Source of the DNA: Hirsutella rhossiliensis
Taxonomy: Eukaryota; Ascomycota; Sordariomycetes; Hypocreales; Ophiocordycipitaceae
Direction: 5' to 3'
DNA: 64,000 nt
NCBI RefSeq assembly: GCF_020360975.1
Contig: NW_025408696.1
Location: forward strand, 24,062-88,061
The position numbers and the translations under genes are program-made. A model generated the notes under the pieces. That model was not told where the DNA came from. It was given only the letters and a program-made list of their open reading frames with translations, and did not search any database. Positions 11,649-23,699 of the stretch are shown here, in pieces (the first letter of the stretch is position 1; the number at the start of each line of letters is the position of its first letter).

Positions 11649-14315
11649 ACTAAGACTAATAAGACGTTTATAAGTAAAAGTAACCTCCTTAGTACGTTTA
11701 TAGAGATCGTTAGTACTTAATACTAATAAGCCTTATTAAATAGCGGGATATTACCTTTAAAGACGCTTAGATAATATATAAGGGCGTTAAAAAGATAAAC
11801 GGATTTACTAAGAATAAGGCCCGCTAAAAAGAGTATATTATCGATATATATAACTTTCTCTATAAAGCTATCGATAAACGATAGGCTATAAGCTTTAGCC
11901 TTAGCGCGATAATTAAGATCTTAATAAGAAGTATTAAGAACGCGGTATACCTTTTACCTTACCTACTATTAGTTTATATTAACTATTAAGAGGAACCTAT
12001 CGAAGATATAAAAGATAGATATATAAAGTACTATAAATACTTAAACGATAAGGAGTATTTAATTAAGTTTACCGCTCCTACCTTTAACCTTAGTCGCTTT
12101 ATGTATAAACGAAGGTATATAACTAGAGTTATTAACTTTTTAATAGAACTAAATAAAAAGGGACTTTACTAAGGAGCGTTCCTTTAAGACTATAGGGAAG
12201 GAAACTTAGTTATTTTTAATACTTAGAAAGAGGGACGGTATACTAGACTCTATATATTCTTATAAGTATAGCGGTAGTTTCTTTATATCCTCTAAGTTCC
12301 TTATAACTTTACCTATACGCTAGTCCCTTATACCGCTTAGTAGGAAGGGTAGGAATATAGCTACTTAGCTTTAATAATAATCTAATACTAGGTTAAAGGT
12401 ATAGTCGGGCTATACTTTAAGATAATTAAGTAGCGATACTTAAAGGTTAAAGTAATTTTAAAGTAAAGGTATAGGGTAATATAAGAAGCCCTATAGATAG
12501 ATAAAATCTTATACTAAGACTAGTATTTCTTTAAGCTAGATAAGAGGATAAGTATAAAAGGCTACGTCGATAGGCTAATATATAGAATCTAAGCTATTAT
12601 AGCGAACGAGCTTAATTATATATAAGCGATATTATAAGGTAGCGGAGTTTCTAAGTAGTTTAATAGCGGGGTTAGATAACTATAAAGGATACTATTTAAT
12701 TAAGGTTTAACGACTTTTAGTAGAGTCTTTCTTATAAGGATTCTTAGGTATAAACGGATTTATCGATATAACTATATTATTCTAGGAGATTAAGAAGAAT
12801 AAGACCTTTAAAAAGTCCTAGAGGTAGTTAACCTTTAAGATAAGCCTAGTAGATAGAAACTATTACTTTAAAGAGATATAGAACTAGCTTATATAGTAAA
12901 GAGAGCGAGTAAAGAGCTAACTATACTAGCTACCCTTATAAAGTAACCTAACTTAATTACTTAAGCTATACGCGGTTTCTTTATAAAACTCCTCCTTAAA
13001 AAGACCCTTAACTATCTAATTACGCTAATAAGAATCGAGAATAGGCCTAGACCTTTATTACCTTAAGCGTTAACTAAATTAAGCTCCTTATTTAAACTAA
13101 GTAGCCTTTCTTTAAGTAACCTTAAGATAGGATCCCTACCCTAGAATCTATAAAAGAGAGAGCTAAGCGCCCTTATTAGTCCTTTTATCTATATAGAAAT
13201 AACGCCTTTATTTTCCCCCTTAAATATATAGCTAATTAGGCCTACCCTTCGCCCGCTACTAATAACCCTTTTAAACGTATAGAGGAGCGAAAGACTTATA
13301 ACCGTACCCCCGCCGATAGCCTAATAAGAAGCTAGTAGGGAAGAAAGGTAGATAGCGCGGCTACTAACTCGCCTTAGGACTCTAAAATTACTAGGCGCTT
13401 AGTTAATTACCCTAAGGCTAAAGACTCTAGTAATACCTATAGCGCGCTATATTACTTCCTAGAGATAAAGTATAGTAATAGCCTCTCTAGCTATAGTCCT
13501 TATAAGGTTTATACTAGGCTTTAAACCCTCTTAGGTTAAAGGAGTTAAAAACCTAGGAATATATTAAAACTACTACTAGGATATTAACGACTATAATTCT
13601 ATATATTTATATAGGACTACTAGTAATATAATAACGACTAGTCTATAAGACTCTATAGCTTATTTAATCTAGCCGTACCTAAAGCTATAGACTAGTAAAG
13701 ATACTAACTACTTTATTTCCTTAACGCCCTTAAGAATAATAAGCGCGAATACTTAAGAGCGTATATAAAGGGTAGTAGATAATTATTTAAAGAAGGAAGT
13801 ATATAAGTAAAGATAGGAAAGAGCTAAATAAGTAGCTTATAGGTAAAGGGAGGAATAAATAATATAAAGGGAAAGGATTATAATAAAGGAGAAAAGTTCT
13901 ATTAATAGTTTATTTACTTACTTATATACTTAAGAAAAGAGCCTTACCTATTATTATCGCGCCCTTTCTATTAGTATCTTAGGTCGGAAAGTCGCTAGGG
14001 AGGAGTTTAATAGGTAAGATTATACCCCTATAGATATTAGCCTATTAAAGGGATAAGACCCCTAGCACTCCTCTTCTAACTTACTTCTAAGTATACTTAA
14101 AGGCGTTATAAAGACCTTAATTATCTAATTAGGTATCTTCCTTAATTATAGTTAATTTAAATTTTTATTTTTCCCCTTTAAAGTAGAGACCGCTAGTTAC
14201 GCGACTTTAGTAGAGATAAAGAGGTATAGAGTAAAGAAATCTCTAAGACTTATATTTATAACCTAAGGCCCTTAGAGCTATATATAGGACCGATAATTAG
14301 ATAATTATATAGTTA
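11649..14315. other. Unclassified RIP-saturated block
   Basis: No LTR, recognised catalytic motif or open frame of note. Plus-strand readings between about 11780 and 13080 give long protein-like stretches broken by TAG/TAA (for example EYLIKFTAPTFNLSRFMYKR near 12056-12115), suggesting a former multi-hundred-residue protein, but I cannot assign a family. Composition is as RIP-altered as the neighbours, so this was repeated DNA when RIP acted. Confidence 0.5.
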
Positions 14316-14372
14316 ATTACTCTACTAATCCTTAGCTATATACTACGCGTGCTTTAGGTATATACCCTCGTC
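14316..14372. repeat. Short segment shared with 19889-19946
   Basis: About 57 bp beginning TTAATTACTCTACTAATCC reappears at 19889-19946 with a few transitions. At the second site it begins exactly where the G2-A gag stops, so it is probably an end of G3 or of a related element; identity unknown. Confidence 0.5.
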
Positions 14373-14524
14373 CCTATTAAACTAGCTACCCTTATATCGC
14401 CCCTTAAGGTAACGACGCTATCCTTAACGTTACTTATAATACCTAGCCCTTTAGCTCCTACCTTTATCTTTACTACCTTTAAAAGTCTATAGTTAAGTAA
14501 GCGTAATAGATATTTTCCGCTAAC
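14350..14524. repeat. Segment shared with 27815-27965
   Basis: Same-orientation match to the A/P-codon-rich part of G2-B at 27815-27965; shared words include CTTATATCGCCC and ATTTTCCGCTAACT. It ends where the G1 copy 2 LTR begins. Probably a fragment of the G2 3' region or of a third element nested in both places. Confidence 0.5.
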
Positions 14525-15010
14525 TATAACGACTAGTATTATTCCTAAGGGATAAACCTATTAAGGGGTTTATATTAATAGATATAATAAGGCGTGGTCT
14601 AAGTAATATTAAGTATATTATATTAGTAGTAAGTTAGAGGTTATAGACTATAGACTATAACTAGGTAATTAAGTAATTAGAATTAAAGATAAGATCGTAA
14701 TAAAGATTATAATAATTATATTAAAAGCTAGAGAGCTATTTATTTAAAGGAGTAAAAGTAGGTAGCTATATATACTTATAAAGACTATCCTTAGATTACG
14801 GTTTTAGCTATAATCCCTTTCGTAGCTTACTATAGCTTATAAGTAAGCTATACTCTTAAGTAGTAATCTATCTATATAAGGCTTACTTAGCTTATATATA
14901 CTTTAGGTAAGCTAAGCCTAAGTAACTTCTCGTCCTAACTATTATTCTAAGCCGCCTTATTATATAAACGTAGTCGGCTCTCTTATAGCCCGCTAACTAT
15001 AGTTATAATA
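14525..15010 (-). repeat. G1 copy 2 3' LTR (reversed)
   Basis: Aligns as reverse complement with 5314-5762. The terminal decamer TGTTACGACC corresponds to the complement of AGTTATAATA at 15001-15010, every difference being a transition. Next to it on the internal side (15011-15085) the sequence matches the 3' spacer of copy 1. Confidence 0.8.
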
Positions 15011-17882
15011 TAATATCTCCTTTCCTTTTAGTCCTATCTATAAGACCTACTACTACCTTAGCCGCCGTATATAAATATACCCTTATTATATATATATATA
15101 TTCCTTATTTTTCTCTTTTATCCCTTAAGATATACTACTAATAGTATATCTAGTTATATATTAAACGATCGTTCTTATAAGACCCTTAAGCGTATTTATT
15201 TAGCTAAGTCTATTAATTATTTTAGTTTCGACGTTATATTATATTCTTTCTATTTATTACGCGGCTTCTACTATAAAATACTAAAGAGATCTTCTAAGTA
15301 TACTAAATATATATAACGGGGTTGTTTTTATAATACGTTAGGTATAGCGATTAGCTCTTATAGGTAACCTTATTATCCTACTTATTATTTATAGCTAATA
15401 TATTTCTTAGTATCCTAAATAAATCTAAAGTCTAATTAATTAAATAAAGAAGAAGAAATTACTAAGGAGTAAATATTAAAAGCTTAAGCTAACCTAAATA
15501 AAGCCTTAGCTTATTTAGTATAGCTTTACTATTATAAGCGCTAGTTAAAGATAAAGGGTACTAAGATAGTCTATTAACGCCTTTATTCCTTAAATAACCT
15601 TAATAAGGCTAAGCGCTAGGAATCTAATATAATAGTTAATATTTAGTCTATAAGTAGATTTAATATAATTAATTAAAATGCTATTAGTTTATTAAGCGAT
15701 TTTATAATACCTAAGGTAGATTTTACTAATAGAACTATTAAAGTAAAGAACTATAGTAAGTTAAGTGCTTAAGTAGTTCTTAGGTATTTTCTTTTAGTTT
15801 ATATCCTTTCTACTTAATAAGGTACTCTTATTACTAACCTTATTTTCTTATATTTAGTATTTATTTAGCTTTATACTCCTAATTATTATTAACTTTAATT
15901 TTATCTTATAGTTTAGTATTTTATAGTACTAGTTTTAATAATATAATATAAAATATTAGGTATATCTATATTATTATTAAAAGTAAAAGTTTATAGTTAA
16001 CTTTAAAAATAGCTTTCTTAACCTTAAATAGTCTAAGTTTCTTAAAATCTAATTTATTACTTAGTTATTTTATTTTAATATTTTATTATATAAGGTAGAC
16101 TATAACTCCCTCTTAAAAGATTAGTCCCTATAATTTTTTCTAATTATAGTAAGTAGATATTTATTCTTTAATAAATTAAAGTTCTTACTATATTTCTTTA
16201 TAAAATCTTTATAGCTAATCTATATATAGTATTACTTATTCTACTTATAGTTCTTATTAAGTAACCTTAAATACTTCTAGGTTATATCTATAATTAGTAT
16301 ATACTAATAAGAGCTTAGTTATTTTTATAACTAAGCTATTATAAGCTAGTTATACTATTAATAGCTATTTAACTTAATCGTTTTATTTATAGCTAATATA
16401 GTATTATAAATATTATTTAAGCGTTTAGTTAAGTCGCTTTATTTATCTATCTATTTATAGGTAATAAGCTATATAAAGCTTATATTTTATCTTTAGTTAT
16501 ACTATAAGAGCTTACTAAAATTTAGTTATAAATATACTTTCTTTATTAAAGATAATTTTATTTAATAGTCCGTATTTACTAATAATTATTTATAGGAGTA
16601 TATATACTAGCTCTTTTATATTACTTATTTCTTTATATAGTAGAAAGTATATATACTTTATTAATCTATTAGTAATAATAAATATACTATTATACTTAAC
16701 GTTAGTTATTAGTTCTTTTAATAGTAGTAGCTTTATAATATAGTTAAAAGCTATTAAATCCTATAGTTTCTTTAGTACTAATAGCGGTTATAATTCTCTA
16801 TATAGTATATATTATTTAGCTTTACTTAATATATAAAGTTTATATTCTTTAATAACTTATTATATTACTTTTTTAAGCTATAAAAAGTTATATTATTATT
16901 TAATCTATTTTATTATTCTTTAGATTCCTTAGTATTTATATATTAGATATTTATATCTATCTTATATAACTTTATCTTTTAATTCTAGTAATATTTAGAT
17001 TTTATTTTTATATATTAAGACTTTTAAATATTCTATATTATATCCGTTTAATACTTTATATTCTTTTATTTATTTTAAGATCTTTTAATATATTAAGTTA
17101 ATAGGTTATACTTTAAATATTATATTTAGCTATTCTTACTAATAGTTCTTATTTTTATTAATTTCTAGGAGCTATCCTTTTACTATAAGTACCTTTATAT
17201 TATAGTTACTTTACCGACTAAGGGTATTAGCTTAACTATTTTCTATTCCTTTTCTATAGATTATTTTATAGTTAAATTCTAGAAAGTATTCGGCCTATTA
17301 AGTCTCTTATTTATTTAACTATTATATTATTATAAAGTATAAGATATTTTTATAATCTATATAAACCTTAACTTTATACTTACTTTTAAGAAGGTAGTAT
17401 TAAAATTCGTTAAAGGCTTAAATAATTATAAGGAATTCTTTATTATAGATATAGTAACTAAGTTCTATACTATATAGCTTCTTTAAATAAGATATAATTA
17501 GTTATAGTCTTCCTTTATTATCTTTTTATCCGATTTATACTCTTAAAGTAAAGTTTAATATATTAGTTTTAAGTTAGATTTATTATTTTAAATTAAAGGT
17601 AGTTAAGACTAGTTCTTATATAATTATAGTTTTAATATATTTAAAAGCTTTATTAGCTTTATTATCCTATATAAATTCTTTTCCCTTCTTTATTAAGCTA
17701 TATAATAGTATTATAATCTTTCTAAAATCTTTAATAAATCGTTAATAGTAATTTATAAATCCTAGGAAACTTTATATATCCTTAACGTTCTTTAGCTTTA
17801 GCTATTCTTTAACTAAGTTAATTTTATCTTATTATATTTATATCTCTCTTAGTAAGATTATATATCTAAGGAAGTCTACTTC

Positions 17883-17981
17883 TGTCGGAAAAACGCGGTT
17901 GTCAGATATATATGTCAATTGCAGCGCACCTGTCGGAGCGCGTTCCACTTTTGCCTGCGTGGCGCAATGGTCTTCGCGACA
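17883..17981 (+). repeat. TRIM 5' LTR
   Basis: 99 bp, TG...CA ends (TGTCGG / CGCGACA, a short inverted terminus). About 96% identical to the LTR at 18185-18283; related LTRs cluster at 59490-60119. Confidence 0.9.
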
Positions 17982-18000
17982 GTTATGAGCCCGGGAGGGG
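17982..18000 (+). promoter_or_regulatory. TRIM primer-binding site (half initiator tRNA-Met)
   Basis: GTTATGAGCCCGG abuts the LTR. It is complementary to the CCGGGCTCATAAC anticodon stem-loop of eukaryotic initiator tRNA-Met, the site used after internal tRNA cleavage by Drosophila copia. The same 13-mer follows the LTRs of Copia-2 (22571) and Copia-3 (47034). Confidence 0.8.
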
Positions 18001-18184
18001 ATGGCACACCACCCCTGCAACTTCCGGTGACTGCGCGTTGCGGGGTAATACCCGTAGATAGCCGTGTACCCCTCCTTCTCTTGGATTTCCCTGGGTAATG
18101 GGCGCGGTGCTTGGTGTTCGACTCCCGCGTCGTGGGCTGCTAAGGTCTAGGAATCCCGGCGGAGCCGCGATCCCTGAGGGGGTG

Positions 18185-18283
18185 TGTCGGAAAAACGCGG
18201 TTGTCAGATATATGTGTCAATTGCAGCGCACCTGTCGGAGCGCGTTCCACTTTTGCCTGCGTGGCGCAATGGTCTTCGCGATA
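18185..18283 (+). repeat. TRIM 3' LTR
   Basis: Direct copy of 17883-17981, preceded by a purine-rich tract and followed by the target duplication ACTTC. Confidence 0.9.
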
Positions 18284-18455
18284 ACTTCCTATATATAAAA
18301 CTTACTTTTCTTTAGTTTAACTAGTAACTTTATATTTTAAAGTATATAGTATACCTTATAGATATATTTCTTATATTCTTCTAAGGTATCTAAGAAGATT
18401 AAGATATTATCTAGGTATATTAATATAAAGATATCTAAGTATTTATATAGGATAT

Positions 18456-18642
18456 TATAAGAGTCTTTAACTATTATAGGTTATAGGCTTAGGCTATAGC
18501 CTAAGCTATATAGTTATATATAAAGGGCTGGATCCTATATATATATATAGGCTAGCTATATATAAAAGAGCTTTATATAGCTTATAAATATTATCTTATA
18601 AACGGTACCTATATATATACCTCTACCTACTCTATAATAGTA
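18456..18642 (+). repeat. G2-A 5' LTR
   Basis: About 187 bp; its start TATAAGAGTC corresponds to the LTR end of G2-B. It interrupts G1 copy 2 at 18455. Confidence 0.75.
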
Positions 18643-19888
18643 TAAGCTATTAACTAATAGATCTAATAAATATCTCCTTAAAAAGGGTACCGCTTCTTTA
18701 AGGGGGCACTTTACTAGCCCTTAAGTAGATAGGAAGTATTATAGCTATCCTAGAAGCTATTAAAAGCCCGACGGCTAGTAAGAAGAATAAGGTTCTCGCT
18801 ATACTAAGGGAGCTATCTACGAGACTAGCGTTAACCCCTAAAACCTCTATAATATTAATTACGGCGGCGGCACTACTAATATAAAAGATACTTTCTTAGC
18901 CGACTTAAGACGATATACTTAAGTCCTTTTACTTCTTCCTTAGCCGGCTATAGATAAAGTTTATAATAAACGAGAAATAGGGTATAAACGGCTATTATAA
19001 TATAGTATAGTATTTGCCCCTTTATATACTACTAAAGCCCTAGATATAGCGGATCTTTAGATTTTAAGATAAGGGCGGCCTTAAGGGTAAACGCAACCTA
19101 TAGGAACTTCTTTTAATACCTTATATATACGTTCGGTAACGTATAAGAGCGGGAAAAGGCATAAGATAGACTATAGACCCTTAGGTAAAAGGATAAGTAT
19201 ACCTTTAGCGAATTCCTCCTTAACTTTAAAGAAACGCTTTTATAGGTAATAGTAACTATAATATAAAAAGATAGCGCGAAGCTTATATAGTTATAGAACT
19301 TAATTATACTAGCTTTATAAGAGCTACTTATCTTTATAATTATACTTACTAACTATAGCTAGTATATAAGCCGGTTAATAAAGGTAGTATAGGGCTATAA
19401 GTAAACGCTGCGTTTTTAAAAGCTTTATAAGCTCACGCTATATAGCGGTAATAAGATCACCGCCCTTTTATAAAAGGAATAGCTAACTATCGATATTAAT
19501 AAAGATACCTTAATATCGGCTACTTATATAGACTAAGCTAAATATAGTAGGAAGTTATTATTAAATATCCCTTATACTACCTTATACTTTAAGTAGTAGG
19601 TAAAGTAAGTAATAAGTAAGGAAATTAAGAAAAGAAAGGCTAATAGCTACTACTTATATTATAGCGCGTTTATATACTTTATATTAAAATACCCCTTTTA
19701 TTTAGCTAAGCGGCTTATAGTAGTTTAAGTAGTAAAGATAAAACCGCTCCTTACCTTAAACGAAAAAAAAGACTCTATGCCCTTAGGCCTAAAGGAAAAA
19801 GAGTAGCTTTAGAGTAAAGATAGGCTCTAAAGCCTTAATTACTAGTACTAGTAAAAGAGAAGGAGGAATTATCCGCTTATATAAAAGA
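18456..19888 (+). mobile_element. Ty3/gypsy G2, copy A (5' LTR plus gag, truncated)
   Basis: Starts with a 187-bp LTR (18456-18642), the reverse complement of the G2-B LTRs at 21741-21929 and 34379-34567. The internal part to 19888 aligns with the reverse complement of 33150-34378. The plus strand reads gag with a zinc knuckle whose cysteines RIP has turned to Tyr/Ser (YYLYYSAFIYFILKYPF near 19640-19700). The match to G2-B stops abruptly at about 19888, where G3 begins. Confidence 0.78.
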
Positions 19889-21740
19889 GGAGCTTATAAT
19901 TACTCTATTAATCCTTAGCTATATACTACTCATGCTTTAGGTATATACCCTTATCTTTATTAAAAATAGTCTTTAAGGTATAAACTCGTTATTCTATTTT
20001 ATTTATATAGCGATAAGTAGCTTTATAAAGCTAAGAATACTTAGAGGACGATAGTATTATTTAGAAAAAAATAAAATCTAGGGATTTAATAATTAAAGTA
20101 ATAACTACCTTAATAGCTAGAGTTAAGGACTTAATAAAGTAATAGACTTACTAGGAAATAAATAATTAGATAATACCTTTACTAATAGTAAAGGAAAAGT
20201 AATAAGCTAATACTAAAAAACCTTAAGCTCTTATTATTAGCCTTATAACCCTTAATATTAGCGACTTAGTTAAGAAACTATAATCTTTATATATTACTTT
20301 AAAAGATATAAATAATAATAATAGTATAATCTAAACTATTTTAAAACCCTACTAAGACCTCTTACTTATATATATACTAATAATACTAATATAAGTACTA
20401 ATAAGGGATACCTTAATAACCTTAAACTTAGCTCTCCTTTATATAGTAGCTTATAGAGAACGCTTACCTCTTACTAATAAATAAGAAAGTAAGTAATAAG
20501 ATAGTTATAATTAAATATCTTTTAACTCTAAAAACTTTAACTTTAAATTTTATAACCTTATAATCTATAAGTATACTATATCTAGAAACGCTAGCTATTA
20601 AGAGGGATTATTTAATCTTATTACTAGCGATATAAAAAGAATTAAGATAGATATTAATAAGATTATTAATAGACTTAGAGATATACTTACTAAAAGCTAA
20701 GATAACCTTATAAGAAGACTCTACTAACTATAACTCTTACTTATTAGTAAACTTAATAGTAAAAATATAACTAAATTCCTTAAGAAGTTTAAATAAGAGA
20801 TATATATTAACCGTATTTATAATAAGGATAAAATAAACTAGCTTAAAGTCTATATCTCCTTTATATAAGCCCTTACTATTAAAATTCTTATAAGTAAACT
20901 TACCTAAGAAGAAGTAAAGAAAAGACTCCTTTAATACTACTATATATATAATATTAAATAACTAGAAACTATTAATAACTACTTAAACTATTATAATACT
21001 AAAAAGCTAAAGACTATTATAAAAGTTATAGAATAGCTTAGTTTCTACTTATACTTATAGTATAAGGTATAACTTAACGGCTAAGAAGAATCTATAGTTT
21101 AGTTATACTTTATCTATTATATAATACTAAAGGAACTTATTATTAATATTATAAAGAGAAATAAAAAGATATCTAAAGTTATCTTAAAACTCTTATATAA
21201 AAGCCTTATCTATATAATTAATAACTACTTAGTACCTTACTAAGATATTAAGTAATAAGATATAGTATTTAAAGGCTATAATTAAAAGCTTAAGAACCTA
21301 AAGAAAGACTAGCTCTTTAAAGAAATTAAAAAAGTAAAAAAGGAAGCTAAATCTAATAAAGGTAAAGAAAAACTTCTTAAAGAGTTAAAGAAAATAAATA
21401 AGAAACTTAGATAGCTTATAAAGGAGATCTTAGACCTAATAAAAGCTTTTAAAGATATAAAGATTAACCTTACTTACTAGTAAGAGTAGATATTTAACTA
21501 GCTTAATAAGGAATAAAAACATATTAATAGTAAAGGCTACTCTTTAAGTTATAGATAAAGAGGTAGTATAAATACTATTAGATTTTACTACCTATTTAAT
21601 TAATATATATAGTTTTAGGTTAATACTTTTAACTAGCCTAAGAGATACTTTTATTATATTAAAGAAAGATACTACCTTAATAAGTATAAGGTATACTCTT
21701 AGGACTATAAGATTAGATTTATAATATATAAAGTAGTAAA
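19889..21740 (+). mobile_element. Gypsy-like element G3, gag half (RIP-destroyed)
   Basis: AT-rich plus-strand readings run from about 20240 to 21740 as a lysine-rich gag-like protein, ending in a degenerate zinc knuckle near 21640-21700 (YFYYIKERYYLNKYKVY, where CxxCxxxxHxxxxC is expected). The reading is cut at 21740 by the G2-B LTR and resumes at 34568 with a protease and reverse transcriptase start on the same strand, so I infer one element split by a nested insertion. LTRs were not identified. Confidence 0.6.
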
Positions 21741-21929
21741 TAGTATTATAAAGTAAGTAAAGGTATATATATAAGTACCGTTTATAAGATAATATTAATA
21801 AGCTATATAGAGCTCTCTTATACGCGGCTAGCCTATATATATATATATAAGATCCGGCCTTTTATATATAACTATATAGCTTAGGCTATAGCCTAAGCTT
21901 ATAACCTATAATAGTTAAAGACTTTTATA
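21741..21929 (-). repeat. G2-B 3' LTR
   Basis: Direct repeat of 34379-34567 and inverted repeat of 18456-18642, differing mainly by transitions. It interrupts the G3 reading on its left. Confidence 0.75.
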
Positions 21930-22299
21930 TAATACCCTCCCTTAAGTATAGCGCGGCGTTACTTAATTAATAGCTTTTATACTATTAAGCTTATACCGCT
22001 AGCTTTACCTTACCCTTTCTTATTAATTATACTAGCCCTACTAGCTTTATTATCCCCGCGCCTATTAGCCTAAGTAGCTAAAACCGGGCTCTATACTTAT
22101 TAGCTAGCTAGCCGTTTAAATAAAAGTATAACTTATTATATATACCCTTAGGTAGCTAGCGGCCGGCCTAGACTTATATAAGCCTTAGGTTACCTATCCC
22201 CTTAGCCTTAGGCAGCCTCCTCTACCTAAGGGTATATAAAGTAGTATCTCCCTTTTTTTCCTTTTTTTCCTTCTCCTCCTTCTTTAACTATAGTAATAG

Positions 22300-22570
22300 T
22301 GTCACACATAGGATATCAGCCTCCAACAGTCTGACCCCCTATTCGCACAGTCCGTTTCCACATTTCCCCACAGAAACTTCTAGGAGGCATCATCAACGCA
22401 TCAGTGGCTTCCAGATGATCTGATCAGATGCTTCCATTCACTACCATTCCCTTCCATTCTCATATTCAGGCAGTCTATAAAGATCTCGCCTCTTTCCCAC
22501 CTTAGATAGCAGAATCAAGAGTCTTCCAGTCCCTGATCTTTATGCCCACTTGCTCATCCTCCGTGCGATA
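22300..22570 (+). repeat. Copia-2 5' LTR with TATA box
   Basis: Begins TGTCACACATAGG and ends GTGCGATA (both LTRs end in TA rather than CA). TCTATAAAG at about 22474-22482 is a plausible Pol II TATA box driving the element. Identical to 27186-27453 except for three extra bases. Confidence 0.93.
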
Positions 22571-22583
22571 GTTATGAGCCCGG
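22571..22583 (+). promoter_or_regulatory. Copia-2 primer-binding site (half initiator tRNA-Met)
   Basis: GTTATGAGCCCGG directly follows the LTR and is complementary to the anticodon stem-loop of initiator tRNA-Met. Shared base for base with Copia-3 and the TRIM. Confidence 0.8.
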
Positions 22584-22642
22584 TCTGCCACTGACTGGGT
22601 ATCTTATTCTTGTTCACTCCGCTGCGCAGAATAGCTTCCACA

Positions 22643-23639
22643 ATGAGCTCAGCTCTAGATCTTGATGGCTCTTCCAAGGGCACCGTGCTCAACGGCCCTT
22701 GCGACTGGAAACAATGGATTTCTATCATCAAGAAATTCGCCACGTCCCACAGTCTTTGGGACTTTCTGGACCCTGCCGTCAAGGAGGGTAAGCCGGTTCT
22801 TCAGCAGCCAGTTGAACCAACATTCCGACAAATCAACCACGAAGCATCTGATCTCGTGGATCTGACCTCGGAGGAATTTCGCCGTCTCGAATTCCTCCAC
22901 ACCCAATACCGCTCGAAGCTTCAAGGGTATAGGGATCAAGTGAAGGCACTCGCCAGCCTTCAACAACACATCGTCAAGACCATCGGCAACTACTACAGCA
23001 CCATTGCCGAGGAACACGACGTTGCAAAGCAACTTGCCTTGCTTCAGGCTCGTGTGGCCCCAACCGACTGGGCACTCGAGAGGAAGTTGTTCAGCGTTAT
23101 CGTTCCACCCTTCAGTCGCCAAACAGGACCAAGATCGAAGCTTGGGTCACCCAATGGCAGAAAGTCCTCACTGAGGCAAAGCAATTAGGGCTTCCTGATG
23201 TCCAGGACCTTCGCCCTACCCAAGATTTCCTACAGGCTGTTTCGTCCATCAACGCCCCATTCACAGACTATTGGGTCAACAAAATGGAAGACGAGGCCGT
23301 ATTCGGCAAGCCTCAGTGGAAGACCGACTTCCCGGACGGCATTAAGATCAGTGAGATCTTTGAACGAGCTCACCGAATCAAGGCCGCCAACAACAGCAAA
23401 GGATCATTCGGAGCTGCCTTCCAAGGCAAGGGAGAGAAATCGAGAGGAAAGACAAGCCTAAGTGGTCTTCAAGCAAGAACGCTGATGGTGTTCCTATGTG
23501 TGTCTGCGGAGAATATCACCGCTTCGTAGATTGCTTCTATCTCATCAAATCAGCTCGGCCTGATGGCTGGACTCCTGATCAGAAGGTTGAGAAGAAGATC
23601 AAGAAATCCTCGACTCCAATCCATGGGCAAAGAAGATGA
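22643..23639 (+). pseudogene. Copia-2 gag
   Basis: Nucleocapsid/capsid protein of the element. ATG at 22643 starts MSSALDLDGSS and aligns with the Copia-3 Gag (GPCDWKQWIS, LTSEEFRRLE, LLQARVAPTDWALER). The frame shifts near 23083 just after ALER, again near 23440, and reaches a zinc knuckle CVCGEYHRFVDCFYL at about 23499-23543 (C-x-C-x3-H-x4-C, a variant common in fungal copia). It ends at TGA 23637-23639 in a C-run context where Copia-3 reads on. Damage is small indels, not RIP stops, so assembly error cannot be excluded. Confidence 0.85.
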
Positions 23640-23699
23640 CGGAGAAAGCACAAGACTTCAAGAAGAAGGAAATGGAGAAATCGTCCGACTCCTCCGTTA

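Larger units (their letters stand above)
17883..18283 (+). mobile_element. TRIM: miniature LTR retrotransposon with 5-bp target duplication
   Basis: A 401-bp element with two 99-bp LTRs (17883-17981, 18185-18283), each beginning TGTCGGAAAAACG; the first ends CTTCGCGACA. The internal 203 bp starts GTTATGAGCCCGGGAGGGG, complementary to the anticodon-loop half of initiator tRNA-Met as in copia-type priming, and ends in a purine run CTGAGGGGG at the second LTR. The flanks carry the perfect direct repeat ACTTC (17878-17882, 18284-18288), and without the insert G1 copy 2 reads on continuously. Nothing coding is present, so movement needs enzymes in trans. The second LTR ends CGATA for CGACA, one RIP-type change. 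Frames of about 60 codons across it are spurious. Confidence 0.92.
14525..18455 (-). mobile_element. Ty3/gypsy G1, copy 2 (minus strand, truncated, interrupted by a TRIM)
   Basis: Reverse complement of G1 copy 1: LTR at 14525-15010, then chromodomain, integrase, RNase H and reverse transcriptase on the minus strand. The match continues to the reverse transcriptase region and stops at 18455, where the G2-A LTR begins, so the 5' half is missing. It is RIP-saturated and even poorer in C and G than copy 1. A 401-bp TRIM sits inside at 17883-18283; removing it with one copy of ACTTC rejoins the two parts in register with copy 1 positions about 2350-2400. Confidence 0.85.

Noticed and set aside
15011..17882. 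A separate AT-rich element between the G1 LTR and the TRIM
   Set aside because: It aligns as reverse complement with G1 copy 1 pol, including the segment around GTAGACTTCC at 2388-2397, so it is simply G1 copy 2.
17838..18298. Two short frames (60 and 66 codons) as small genes
   Set aside because: They run across TRIM LTRs into the flanking gypsy DNA; the sequence is fully explained by the 401-bp TRIM.
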